Shown: piece after piece, positions 39,167 to 48,692 of the stretch
How the letters are laid out: every line of letters begins with the position of its first letter
How positions within the stretch are numbered: the first letter of the stretch is position 1
From: JAIBJN01 sp963748205
GTDB taxonomy: Bacteria; Actinomycetota; Thermoleophilia; Gaiellales; Gaiellaceae
Direction: 5' to 3'
Assembly: GCA_963748205.1 (NCBI GenBank)
Contig: CAVVIB010000021.1
Span: 245,767-309,766 of the forward strand
Length of the DNA: 64,000 nucleotides
Made by a program: the position numbers and the translations under genes
The notes under the pieces: generated by a model
Seen by the model: the letters and a program-made list of their open reading frames with translations, nothing else
What the model was told of the DNA's origin: nothing
The model's database searches: none

Positions 39167-41884
39167 ATGGCCACCCCACTATGCGACATCGACGGCAGTC
39201 GCCCGGCAGTGGCGACGGTACGGATCAGGGAGAACGGCAGGGTCGTCACGCGGAACCTCTGTGAGATCCATCTCGCCGAGGCGCGAGCCGGTCGACTCGG
39301 GCTCGCTGACGGCGGCGCCGGCGGCGGACGAAGCCTGTTCGACGAGTTCTTCTCCGACTTCTTCGAGGACTTCGGCGGAAGCGCGGCAGGCAGGCCAAGC
39401 GCGAGACCCCAGCGCCCGGTCGAGCAGATCGACGTGACGGAATCCTTCAGCGACGCGACGCGCGAGCTCCTCCAACGGGCGGCGCAGAAGGCGCTCGAGT
39501 GGGGCAGCCTCGACCTCGACACCGATCACCTGCTCTGGGCTGCTGTTCAGGACGACGTCGTGAGCCACGTGCTGAAGCAGCTCGGCGCGGACGCCGGCGC
39601 GATCGCCGAGCAGGTCGAGGAGGAGGCCGACCAGGGCGAGCGCACCGACGTCGCGCCGTCCCTCACCCCGGACGCGAAAGCCGTGCTGCTCGCGGCCTAC
39701 GAGGAATCGCGCCAGCTCGGCGCCTCCTACGTCGGCCCGGAGCACGTGCTGCTCGCGCTGGCGCGGGACGAGGAGGAGCCGGCCGGAGAACTGCTGTCGC
39801 GTTTCGGCGTCACCCACACCAAGCTTCGCGGCGCAGTGATCCGCGGCGTGGAGGCCGTGGAGGGCGGCGGCCGTCCGGCGAGCACCACGAAGGCGTTGGA
39901 CGAGCACAGCCGGGACCTCACCGAGGAGGCCCGTAACGGGAAGCTCGACCCGGTAATCGGGCGCGCAGACGAGATCGAGCAGACGATCGAGATCCTCTCG
40001 CGCCGGACGAAGAACAACCCGGTTCTTCTCGGCGATCCGGGCGTCGGGAAGACGGCGATCGCCGAGGGGATTGCCCAGCGGATCGTCAACGACGACGTGC
40101 CGGAGACGCTGAGCGGCAAGCGCCTCGTCGCTCTCGACCTCGCAGGGATGATCGCCGGAACGAAGTACCGTGGCGAGTTCGAGGAGCGCCTCAAGGGCGT
40201 CATCGACGATGTCACCCGGAACGCCGACGAGCTCATCGTCTTCCTCGACGAGATGCACACCGTCGTAGGCGCCGGCGCGGCCGAGGGAGCCATGGACGCC
40301 GGGAACATGCTGAAGCCTCCGCTTGCCCGCGGGGAACTCCACATGATCGGGGCGACGACGCTCGATGAGTACCGGAAGAACATCGAGAAGGACGCTGCGC
40401 TCGAACGACGCTTCCAGCCCGTGCTGGTAAGCGAGCCGACCGTCGACGAGACGATCGAGATCCTCACCGGCCTGAAGGACCGCTACGAAGCCTTCCACCG
40501 CGTACGCATCACCGAGGAGGCGATCATCGCGGCGGCGGAGCTGTCAGACCGGTACATCCGCGACCGCTTCCTACCCGACAAGGCGATCGACCTCGTCGAC
40601 CAGGCGAGCGCACGGGTACGCCTCCGCTCGCGGGCGAAGCCCGAGGACACGAAAGCCCTCGAGGACCAGATTCGCCACGCCGAGCGCGAACGCGACCAGG
40701 CGATCTCGGCGGAGAACTACCAGCGCGCCGACGAGCTCAAGGCACAGGTCGACGAGCGGCGCGAACAGCTCAGCCAGCGCCGCGAAGGCCGCACGCGAGC
40801 GCCCGAAGTCACCGCCGAAGACATCGCCGAGGTCGTGTCCCGCCGGACCGGCATCCCGGTCTCACAGCTCACCAAGGAGGAGCGAGAGCGTCTCCTGCGG
40901 CTGGAGCAGACCCTCCACGAGCGCGTCGTGGGCCAGGAGGAGGCCGTCTCCGCCGTCGCCGAGGCGATCCGTCGAGCCCGCGCCGGGCTCGGCGACCCGC
41001 GGCGACCTGTCGGAAGCTTCCTCTTCCTCGGCCCGACCGGGGTCGGGAAGACCGAGCTCGCCAGGACGCTCGCGGAGGCGCTCTTCGGCGACGAGGACGT
41101 GATGGTCCGCTTCGACATGAGCGAGTTCCAGGAGCGCCACACGGTCTCGCGGCTGGTCGGCGCGCCGCCCGGGTACGTCGGCTACGAGGAGGCCGGCCAG
41201 TTGACAGAGACGGTTCGTCGGCGACCGTACTCGGTGCTCCTCTTCGACGAGATCGAGAAGGCGCACGCCGACGTCTTCAACATCCTCCTGCAGATCCTCG
41301 ACGACGGCCGGCTCACCGACGCGCAGGGACGGACCGTGGACTTCAAGAACACGGTCGTGATCATGACCTCCAACCTCGGCGCGGCGAGGATCCAGGAGCA
41401 TGCGCGCCACGGGGGCGAGTCCTTCGAGGAGCTCCAGGAGGATCTGATGGAGATCCTGCGCGGGAGCTTCCGGCCGGAGTTCATCAACCGGATCGACGAG
41501 ATCATCGTCTTCCGCGCCCTCACGCGGGAGCAGGTGTCCGAGATCACGCGGCTCCTGATCGACCGCGTCCAGCGACGTCTGCGCGCACAGCACATCGAGA
41601 TCCAGGTGGATGAATCGGCCGTGGAGTACCTCGCCGACGTCGGCTTCGACCCGGAGTTCGGCGCGCGGCCCCTCCGCCGCGCGATTCAGCGCGAGATGGA
41701 GAACGAGCTCTCCCGCCTCGTGTTGAGCGGCGAGCTCGCGCCGGACGACCGAGTGGTCGTCGAGGCCGGAGCGGACGGCCTGGCCTTCGAGGTCCAGCGA
41801 GGTGCCGCCGAAATCGCCGACGAGGTCGATGAGGGAGACGAGCGCGAGAAGGCGAGGCCGCCGGCCGTCGGCGCGCGCGCCTAG
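39167..41884 (+). CDS. ClpC/ClpE-like AAA+ unfoldase with zinc-ribbon-like N-terminus
   Basis: 905 residues from ATG with GGGAGGAG 6 nt upstream. N-terminus: CDIDGSRPAVATVRI ... NLCEIHLAEA, a treble-clef/zinc-ribbon shape whose first Cys pair is reduced to C-x-x-D. A Phe-rich linker (FDEFFSDFFEDFG) follows, then Clp_N repeats (about 90-230), AAA1 with GDPGVGKTA (about 285), a UVR motif (about 515-550), AAA2 with GPTGVGKTE (about 622) and the ClpB_D2 C-domain. The segment between TSNLGAARIQ and GSFRPEFINR lacks the V/L-G-F tripeptide by which ClpC/ClpA dock ClpP. It is not part of the phosphate genes by function. Confidence 0.9.
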   Translation: MATPLCDIDGSRPAVATVRIRENGRVVTRNLCEIHLAEARAGRLGLADGGAGGGRSLFDEFFSDFFEDFGGSAAGRPSARPQRPVEQIDVTESFSDATRELLQRAAQKALEWGSLDLDTDHLLWAAVQDDVVSHVLKQLGADAGAIAEQVEEEADQGERTDVAPSLTPDAKAVLLAAYEESRQLGASYVGPEHVLLALARDEEEPAGELLSRFGVTHTKLRGAVIRGVEAVEGGGRPASTTKALDEHSRDLTEEARNGKLDPVIGRADEIEQTIEILSRRTKNNPVLLGDPGVGKTAIAEGIAQRIVNDDVPETLSGKRLVALDLAGMIAGTKYRGEFEERLKGVIDDVTRNADELIVFLDEMHTVVGAGAAEGAMDAGNMLKPPLARGELHMIGATTLDEYRKNIEKDAALERRFQPVLVSEPTVDETIEILTGLKDRYEAFHRVRITEEAIIAAAELSDRYIRDRFLPDKAIDLVDQASARVRLRSRAKPEDTKALEDQIRHAERERDQAISAENYQRADELKAQVDERREQLSQRREGRTRAPEVTAEDIAEVVSRRTGIPVSQLTKEERERLLRLEQTLHERVVGQEEAVSAVAEAIRRARAGLGDPRRPVGSFLFLGPTGVGKTELARTLAEALFGDEDVMVRFDMSEFQERHTVSRLVGAPPGYVGYEEAGQLTETVRRRPYSVLLFDEIEKAHADVFNILLQILDDGRLTDAQGRTVDFKNTVVIMTSNLGAARIQEHARHGGESFEELQEDLMEILRGSFRPEFINRIDEIIVFRALTREQVSEITRLLIDRVQRRLRAQHIEIQVDESAVEYLADVGFDPEFGARPLRRAIQREMENELSRLVLSGELAPDDRVVVEAGADGLAFEVQRGAAEIADEVDEGDEREKARPPAVGARA

Positions 41885-41891
41885 AAGCCGT

Positions 41892-42645
41892 TCAGCCGAG
41901 GTCGTCGAGCTTCGCCTGCGCCTGCTCGACAGCACGCTCGCGGCGCTCGACGTCCTTGGTGCGGCGCTCCTCCTCGGCCGAGGCGCGCGCGAGCTCCCGG
42001 GTCAGTCGCTGGACCTCGGCCGCCGCGTCATCCGCCTCCTGGCGAGCCTCGGCCAGGGCCTCCTCGGCCTCCTCCAGGCGCGTCTGCGCAGCCTCCTTGC
42101 GCTCGCGGTCACGCTTGCTCTCTTCCCGCTTCGGCTTGGCGGCTGCCGGTACCCCGCTGAGCAGCTCGAAGCCGAAGCCGGCCGTCTCCTCCTCGTGCTC
42201 GAGCCGGCCGCTCTCGGCTGCCTCGCGCAGGTCCGGCCGGGTGGCGGCGGCGTGGAGCGTGCCGCTCACGCGCCGTAGCGTCGCGTCGGTCGGCTTGTGG
42301 CCGGCGACTTCGAGCACCGCGCCGGCCCTTCTCGGTCAGCCGGTCGACGAGCTCGCGCTCGGCCGCGGCCGCCTCCTGGAGCTTGTCCGACGACTCGCCG
42401 CCGAGGACCTTCTCCTGCGTCGCGCGAAGCTTGTCCCCGGCCTTGAGGAGCGCGCGGTAGTCCTTCTGCTGCCTGCGGGCGAGCTGGTTGACGGCCCAGA
42501 CGGCGGCGGACGGCTTGCGCAGCGCCTTGACCCGGTCGGCGGCCTCGCGGTCCCCGTCGGAGCGGAGTTGCTTGGCGAGCGCGTCCCGCTCGGCGACGAA
42601 CTCGTCGAGCGGCGCCGCATAGAGCCTGTCGAGCTCCTTCTCCAC
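41892..42645 (-). CDS. Coiled-coil protein of unknown function (one frameshift)
   Basis: From ATG 42645: MEKELDRLYAAPLDEFVAER, RVKALRKPSAAVWAVNQLAR, KLRATQEKVLGGES. Near 42325 the frame breaks and continues with VAGHKPTDATLRRVSGTLHA and a long Glu/Arg coiled coil (ARQEADDAAAEVQRLTRELA) to 41892. About 250 residues. The (S/T)-x-x-x-WAVNQLAR and TLRRVSGTLHAAA patterns recur in actinobacterial hypothetical proteins; no function is known to me. Convergent with the Clp gene, divergent from polX. Confidence 0.65.
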
Positions 42646-42668
42646 CGCGCTGGCACAGTAGTCGCAAC

Positions 42669-44307
42669 GTGCCTCCCCCGCTCGCCAACGAGGAGATCGC
42701 GCAGCGGCTCGACGCCTTCGCCGTGCTCCTCGAGCTGGCCGGCGCCGAGCGCTACACCTCCCGCGCGTACCGCCGCGCCGCGGAGACCATCCGGGAGACG
42801 CCCGCGCCCGTCGCGGAGCTGGCGCGCGCAGGTCGCGCCCAGGAGCTGCGCGGGATCGGGCCGGGGATCGCGCGTCGGCTGAGCGAGCTCGTGGAGACCG
42901 GGACGATCGCGGAGCTGGACGAGCTCGAGCGGGACGTCCGGCCGGAGCTCGTCGGCCTCGGTCGGCTCCTCGGTGTCTCCACGAAGCGGATGCTCGAGAT
43001 CGGGCGCGTGCTCGGCGTGCGGACCGTCGAGGAGCTCCGCACCGCGGCCCGCGAGGGGCGCCTGCAGGAGGTTCCGGGGATCGGCCCGCACACGGAGCGG
43101 CAGATCCTCGAGCGCTTGGACCGCGACCCGGCGACGCCCCGGCAGGGCCTCACGCTCAACCGCGCCCGCGCCGTGACCGAGGAGGTCGCAGCGGCGCTCG
43201 GCGGCGAGGTGGCCGGCGACCCGCGTCGCTGGGCGGACGTCTCGTTCGACCTCGCGGTCGTCGTCGCGGCGGACGAGCCCGGCGCCGTCCTGGAGCGGTT
43301 CGAGAGCCTTCCCGCGATCGTGACCGTGGTCGAGCGGGAAGGCGCGGCGCGCGCTGGGCGTCACCGTCGACGGCGTCCCGCTCGAGCTCGTCGTCGCCGA
43401 GCCGGGTCGCTACGGCACCGAGCTCCTCCGGGCGACCGGGACCCGCGAGTACGTCGACGCGCTGGGACCGCTGCCCGAGGCGGCGGACGAGCAGGAGGTC
43501 TACGCGGCCCTCGGACGTCCCGTGGTGCCCGCCGGAGCTGCGCGAGGCGCCTTTTCGCGACGAGGCGCCGCCGCTCGTCGAAGTCAGCGCGACGTCCGCG
43601 GCGACCTGCACTGCCACACGACCTGGTCGGACGGGAAGGAGTCGGTGCTCGAGATGGGGACGGCCGCGCGGGACCTCGGCTACGAGTACATGGCGATCTG
43701 CGACCACACGCGCAACGTGCGGGTCGTGCCCGGCCTCGACGCGGACGACCTGCGCCGGCAGGCCGAGGAGATCGCCGCCGCCAACGAGGAGCTGGCGCCC
43801 TTCCGCATCCTGCGCGGGACCGAGGTCGACATCCGCTCCGACGGAAGCCTCGACCTCCCGGACGACATCCTCGAGGAGCTCGACTGGGTGCAGCTCAGCC
43901 TGCACGCCGGCCAGCGCGAGGCGCGCGAGCCGCTGACGCGGAAGGTCACCGAGGCGATGCGCCATCCGGCGGTCACGTGCCTGAGCCATCCCTACGGCCG
44001 CATCATCAACCACCGGCCTCCCAACGCGCTCGACCTCGACGCGGTCATCGAGGTCGCGCTCGAGACCCGCGTCGCGTTGGAGACGAACGGGCTCCCCGAC
44101 CGCCTCGACCTGGCCGCACCGCACATCCGCCGCGCGATCGAGGCCGGCGTCCCGATCGTCGCCTCGACCGACGCGCACTCGATCCGCGGCCTGAGGAACA
44201 TGCGCCTCGCGATCGCGACGGCCCGGCGGGGCTGGGCGACCGCCGCCGACATCGTCAACACGCGCCCGCTCGCCGAGCTTCCGCTGCGGCACTCGCGTTT
44301 CCGCTAG
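42669..44307 (+). CDS. polX: PolX-family protein with degenerate polymerase palm and PHP domain (three frameshifts)
   Basis: From GTG: N-terminal helix-hairpin-helix region (LELAGAERYTSRAYRRAAET, ELRGIGPGIARRLSELV, EVPGIGPHTERQILERL). The palm is poorly conserved: the expected G-S-x-R-R and D-x-D residues read GDPRRWADVSFDLAVVVAAD. Frame breaks near 43360, 43530 and 43592; bridged they give VTVDGVPLELVVAEPGRYGT. The PHP domain (about 310-545) is well kept: GDLHCHTTWSDGKES, AICDHTRNVRV, ILRGTEVDI, THAH-like VASTDAHSIRG. Likely a PHP nuclease with lost polymerase activity. Confidence 0.82.
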
Positions 44308-44503
44308 CGGAGGGCGGGAAGAACGACGCCATGCAAGGCGGCGGAGCGGCACACGACGAGGAGACGCGAAGAGCGGGAGACGGCCGGAGGACGAGCCCGA
44401 GTCGGCAGAGGAGCAGCTCGAAGAAGGCGAGCGGCCCGGCGAGGAGGGCACGAAGGGCGCCGGCCAGGGCAGCGACGGCGGCGCCGTCTAACATCCGCGG
44501 ACG

Positions 44504-44872
44504 ATGATCGAGCCACTCGAAGGGATGCCTCCCGGCGTAATCGGCCTCCGGGCGACCGGAAAGGTTTCGGCCGAGGATTACCGAGACATCCTTGCCCCCA
44601 CCCTCGAACGCGCGCTCGCGGACGGAGGCAAGGTCCGGCTCGTCTACGAGCTCGGCGCCGACTACGAGGGCTTCGAAGCCGGCGGCGTCTGGCAGGACCT
44701 GCGCCTCGGAGCTTCGCACTTCAACTCCTTCGAGCGCATGGCGCTCGTGACGGACGTGGACTGGATCCGCCACGCAGCGAACGCGTTCGGCTTCCTGATG
44801 CCCGGCGAGCTGAAGGTCTTCGCGCTGGCCGAGCGCGAAGCGGCCACCGCCTGGGCCGCCGAAACCGCGTAG
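44504..44872 (+). CDS. SpoIIAA-like (STAS-type) protein
   Basis: 122 residues from ATG. Starts with the strand MIEPLEGMPPGVIGLRATGK, then VSAEDYRDILAPTLERAL, VRLVYELGADYEGFEAGGVW, ERMALVTDVDWIRHAANAFG and FLMPGELKVFALAEREAATA. This is the SpoIIAA-like/STAS family of small alpha/beta proteins, function unclear. Of the 196 bp before it (44308-44503) I see only a possible short acidic frame, not supported. pho repeats begin 11 bp after its stop. Confidence 0.8.
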   Translation: MIEPLEGMPPGVIGLRATGKVSAEDYRDILAPTLERALADGGKVRLVYELGADYEGFEAGGVWQDLRLGASHFNSFERMALVTDVDWIRHAANAFGFLMPGELKVFALAEREAATAWAAETA

Positions 44873-44882
44873 CGCCGCCGGG

Positions 44883-44915
44883 CTTCACCACCTCTTCACC
44901 ACTCGTTCACAGCCT
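44883..44915 (+). promoter_or_regulatory. Pho box upstream of pstS
   Basis: Three 11-mers in exact register on the coding strand: CTTCACCACCT, CTTCACCACTC, GTTCACAGCCT. Core (G/C)TTCACC as in Actinomycetota PhoP boxes. The last unit ends 65 bp from the pstS start. Together with the phoX site, the strongest in the window. Confidence 0.8.
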
Positions 44916-44980
44916 TTCAGCCCACCGTCTGGGGGCGCAGGGCGACACTCGCGGCGATGCCACGACGCGAAAGGAGAACG

Positions 44981-45998
44981 GTGAAGAATTCGTCCTGTCC
45001 CTGAGGCTTGTCCTCCTTCTGCTGGCGCTCGCGGCCCTGGCGCTCGGCGCCGTCGGGTGCGGCCGCGAGGATTCGGAGGACGACGCCGACGCGGCGCCCA
45101 ACGAGGAGCAACAACAGGGGAGGCCTCGACGGAGGAACTTTCCGGAGACATCATCATCGACGGCTCGAGCACGGTCGGGCCGCTGACAACCGCTGCCGCC
45201 GCCTCCTTCGGCGACGAGCAGCCCGGCGTCAACATCGAGGTCGGCACGTCCGGAACGGGCGGCGGCTTCGAACGCTTCTGCGCCGGCGAGACCGACATCT
45301 CCAACGCCTCCCGTCCGATCGACGAGGAGGAAGAGGTCCCGCTCTGCGAACGACGCCGGCGTCGAGTACACCGAGTTCCAGGTCGGCGTCGACGCTCTCA
45401 CGGTCGTCGTCAACACCGAGAACGACTGGGCCACCTGCCTGACGGTCGACCAGCTCAAGAAGGCCTGGGAGCCGGCGGCGGAGGGCAAGGTCACGAACTG
45501 GAACCAGATCGACCCGAGCTTCCCCGACCAGGCGCTCGCGCTCGCAGGCCCCGGCACCGACTCGGGCACGTTCGACTACTTCACCGACGAGGTCAACGGC
45601 GAGGAAGGCGCGAGCCGCGCCGACTACACCGCGAGCGAGGACGACAACGTGATCGTCCAGGCGGTCGCCGGCGACCCGGGCGGGACTGGGCTACTTCGGC
45701 TTCACGTACTACGAGGAGAACTCAGGACACGCTCAAGGCCCTCGAGATCGACGGCGGCGAAGGCTGCGTCGCCCCGAGCGTGGACACCGCCCGCGACGGC
45801 AGCTACGCCCCGCTCTCGCGGCCGCTCTTCATCTACGTCAAGAACGAGTCGCTCGCCGGCAAGCCTCAGGTCCACGGCTTCGTCGAGTACTTCCTGACCA
45901 ACTCGATCCAGCTCGCCGAGGACGCGCTCTTCATCCCGGTGCCCGACGACCAGGTGGAGACGAACCTCTCGACGCTCGAGGCGGCAGGGGGCAGCTAG
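44981..45998 (+). CDS. pstS: Phosphate-binding lipoprotein PstS (five frame breaks)
   Basis: GTG at 44981 with AAAGGAGAA upstream. Bridging breaks near 45002, 45122, 45348, 45683 and 45722 gives a full PstS: signal with lipobox-like LALGAVGCGR, IIIDGSSTVGPLTTAAAASF, VGTSGTGGGFERFCAGETDI, SNASRPID, VGVDALTVVVNTENDW, LAGPGTDSGTFDYFTDEV, GYFGFTYYEEN and PLFIYVKNESLAG. The S-T-V, S-G-T-G-G-G and G-T-D-S-G-T phosphate-binding loops are intact. Captures phosphate for the PstCAB importer. All segments are conserved, so the breaks look like sequence errors. Confidence 0.88.
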
Positions 45999-46002
45999 TC
46001 GA

Positions 46003-46935
46003 GTGGCAACGCAAGACACGACCGCAGGCGCGCAGCCGATCCGGCTGCGCGCCGAAGGCCGGCGCTGGGGCGAGGACGTCGTCAAGGGGCTCCTCGCCCT
46101 CTGCGCACTGGTCTCGGTGGCGACGACGATCGGGATCATCATCGCCCTGCTCCAGCCGTCGATCGAGTTCTTCCGCGAGGTCTCGATCGTCGACTTCTTC
46201 ACGGGCGAGCGCTGGGCCCCGCTCTTCGAGCCCGCCTCGTTCGGCGTCCGCCCGCTCCTGGCCGGCACGTTCGCGGTCACGTTCTGGGCCTGCGTCGTCG
46301 CCCTGCCGCTCGGGCTCGGCGCGGCCGTCTACCTGAGCGAGTACGCGCGGCCGCGTGTGCGCAACACGCTGAAGCCGGCGCTCGAGGTGCTCGCCGGGAT
46401 CCCGACGGTGGTCTTCGGCTTCTTCGCGCTCACGTTCTTCACGCCGCTGCTCCAGGACCTCGGGGTCGGCGTCGGCATCTTCAACGTCCTCGCCGCGGGG
46501 CTCGTGATGGGCGTGATGCTCATCCCGACGGTCGCCTCGATCTCCGAGGACGCGATGGCCGCCGTGCCCCGCGAGCTTCGCGACGGCGCGTTCGGGCTCG
46601 GCGCCTCGAGGCTCCAGGTGGCGACGCGAATCGTCATCCCTGCCGCCGTCTCCGGGATCGTCGCGAGCTACGTGCTCGCGATCTCGCGCGCGGTCGGCGA
46701 GACGATGATCGTCCTCATCGCGGCGGGCGGCATCGCGCAGCTCACCGCCGATCCGCGAGAGCCGGCGCAGACGATGACCGCGTTCATCGGCGCCACCGGG
46801 CTCGGCGACGTGCCGACCGGATCGCTCGAGTACAAGACGATCTTCGCGGTCGGGCTGACGCTCTTCGTGATCACGTTCTTCATGAACATCATCTCGATCC
46901 GGCTGGTCCGGAAGTACCGGGAGATCTACGAATAG
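46003..46935 (+). CDS. pstC: Phosphate ABC transporter permease PstC
   Basis: 310 residues from GTG, 4 bp after pstS. Six helices; FFTGERWAPLFEPASFGVRP before the core, and the permease EAA loop region ELRDGAFGLGASRLQVATRI that contacts PstB. Late motif SRAVGETMIVLIAAGG is typical for PstC. Frame intact. Confidence 0.95.
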   Translation: MATQDTTAGAQPIRLRAEGRRWGEDVVKGLLALCALVSVATTIGIIIALLQPSIEFFREVSIVDFFTGERWAPLFEPASFGVRPLLAGTFAVTFWACVVALPLGLGAAVYLSEYARPRVRNTLKPALEVLAGIPTVVFGFFALTFFTPLLQDLGVGVGIFNVLAAGLVMGVMLIPTVASISEDAMAAVPRELRDGAFGLGASRLQVATRIVIPAAVSGIVASYVLAISRAVGETMIVLIAAGGIAQLTADPREPAQTMTAFIGATGLGDVPTGSLEYKTIFAVGLTLFVITFFMNIISIRLVRKYREIYE

Positions 46936-47814
46936 ATGAGCGCCGTTTCCTCCCCCATCGGACAACGGCCGCGCGGCGACAAGGTGCGCGGAACGCTCTT
47001 CTACATCCTGCTGCTCATCTCGGTCGCGGTCGGGTTCATCATCCTGTTCACGCTGATCGCGGACGTCGTGCAGAAGGGCATCGGCTACATCGACCCGCTC
47101 TTCTTCACGGAGCCCAACAACCCGACGAACCCGCAGGAGGCAGGCGCCAAGCCCGCCATCCTCGGGACGATCTACCTGATGGTGCTCCTGCTCATCTTCG
47201 TCGTGCCGATCGGCGTGGGGACAGCGATCTATCTCGAGGAGTACGCGGACCGCGAGCGCTGGTACAACCGCCTGCTCGAGCTCAACATCCAGAACCTCGC
47301 GGCGGTGCCCTCGATCGTCTACGGCATCCTCGGGCTCGCCTTCCTGGTGCGCGGCCTCGGGCTCGGTCGGGTCCTGCTCGCCGGCGCGCTGATCCTGACG
47401 CTGCTCGTCCTCCCCACCGTGATCGTCGCGGCCCGGGAGGCGATCCGTGCCGTGCCGGACTCGATCCGCCAGGGCGCCTACGCGCTCGGAGCAACCCAGT
47501 GGCAAGTGGTCCGCCGCCAGGTGCTGCCGGCCGCGATCCCCGGCATCGCCACCGGGTCGATCCTCGCGCTGGCGCGCGCGATCGGCGAGACCGCACCGCT
47601 GCTCCTGGTCGGCGCCCTCACATACGTGACCGTGAACCCGAGCCTGCTCGGGTCCTTCACGGCCCTGCCCGTGCAGATCTACCAGTGGATCGCCCGCCCG
47701 CAGGAGGAGTTCAGGTACCTCGCAGCGGCCGGGATCATGGTCCTCCTGGCGATCCTGCTCACGATGAACGCGTTCGCGATCTGGCTCCGCAACCGCTACC
47801 AGAGAAGATGGTGA
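46936..47814 (+). CDS. pstA: Phosphate ABC transporter permease PstA
   Basis: 292 residues, starting on the base after the pstC stop. Six helices; IYLEEYADRERWYNRLLELN, IQNLAAVPSIVYGILGLAFL, the EAA loop SIRQGAYALGATQWQVVRRQ and ALARAIGETAPLLLVGALTY. Frame intact. The stop TGA overlaps the pstB start. Confidence 0.95.
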   Translation: MSAVSSPIGQRPRGDKVRGTLFYILLLISVAVGFIILFTLIADVVQKGIGYIDPLFFTEPNNPTNPQEAGAKPAILGTIYLMVLLLIFVVPIGVGTAIYLEEYADRERWYNRLLELNIQNLAAVPSIVYGILGLAFLVRGLGLGRVLLAGALILTLLVLPTVIVAAREAIRAVPDSIRQGAYALGATQWQVVRRQVLPAAIPGIATGSILALARAIGETAPLLLVGALTYVTVNPSLLGSFTALPVQIYQWIARPQEEFRYLAAAGIMVLLAILLTMNAFAIWLRNRYQRRW

Positions 47815-48692
47815 TGCCTGACATGGAAAGCGCACCGGCCGCACCTGCGAAAATCGCCGGCATGGACGAGAAAATCCTCACCGAGCGTCGCGAGGCTGTC
47901 TCCCAGACCCGCCGCGACGTCCTCTTCGATGTCGCCGGCCTCACGGTCTCCTACTCCGACGTACCGGCCTTGAAGAACGTCTCGCTCGAGATCTACAAGA
48001 ACTACGTCACGGCGTTCATCGGGCCGTCCGGCTGCGGGAAGAGCACGTTCATCCGCTGCTTCAACCGCATGAACGACCTGATCCCGACGGCGACGGTCGA
48101 CGGCAAGATCTTCTACCACGGCACCGATCTGTACGGCGACGAGGTGGACTCGGTCGAGGTGCGCAAGCGGATCGGGATGGTCTTCCAGAAGCCGAACCCG
48201 TTCCCGAAGTCGATCTACGACAACATCGCGTTCGGGCCCCGGATCCTCGGCTGGAAGAAGGACCTCGACGACCGCGTCGAACGCGCCCTGCGCAACGCCG
48301 CTCTCTGGGACGAGGTCAAGAACCGCCTCAAGTCGAGCGCGTACGGCCTCTCCGGCGGACAGCAGCAGCGCCTGTGCATCGCGCGGTGCCTCGCCGTCGA
48401 GCCGGACGTGCTGCTCATGGACGAGCCGGCCTCGGCGCTCGACCCGATCTCGACGACCGCGATCGAGGATCTCATGCACACGCTCAAGCGCGACTACACG
48501 ATCGTGATCGTCACCCACAACATGCAGCAGGCCGCCCGCGTCGCCGACATGACGGCGTTCTTCAGCGTCGAGGTCGACGAGGAGAAGGATCACCGCACGG
48601 GGATCCTCGTCGAGTACGACGAGACGCCCACGATCTTCACGAACCCGAACGACAAGCGGACGGAGGACTACGTGACGGGGCGGTTCGGATGA
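47814..48692 (+). CDS. pstB: Phosphate ABC transporter ATPase PstB
   Basis: 292 residues if started at the ATG in TGATG; two codons more if from ATG 47808. Walker A GPSGCGKST, Q-loop QKPNPFPKSIYDN, signature LSGGQQQR, Walker B VLLMDEPASALDP and H-loop VTHNMQQAARV. An N-terminal extension of about 30 residues precedes the ABC domain. The C-terminal TEDYVTGRFG is the usual PstB end. Powers uptake and, with PhoU, signals phosphate status. Confidence 0.96.
   Translation: MPDMESAPAAPAKIAGMDEKILTERREAVSQTRRDVLFDVAGLTVSYSDVPALKNVSLEIYKNYVTAFIGPSGCGKSTFIRCFNRMNDLIPTATVDGKIFYHGTDLYGDEVDSVEVRKRIGMVFQKPNPFPKSIYDNIAFGPRILGWKKDLDDRVERALRNAALWDEVKNRLKSSAYGLSGGQQQRLCIARCLAVEPDVLLMDEPASALDPISTTAIEDLMHTLKRDYTIVIVTHNMQQAARVADMTAFFSVEVDEEKDHRTGILVEYDETPTIFTNPNDKRTEDYVTGRFG

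Noticed and set aside
44308..44503. Possible small gene between polX and the STAS gene (ATG 44331 or an acidic frame ending at 44493)
   Set aside because: The two half-plausible frames do not join, there is no ribosome site and no recognisable sequence.
44981..45998. Programmed frameshifting in pstS
   Set aside because: Five shifts of both signs without slippery sequences or stimulatory structures; sequencing indels explain them better.
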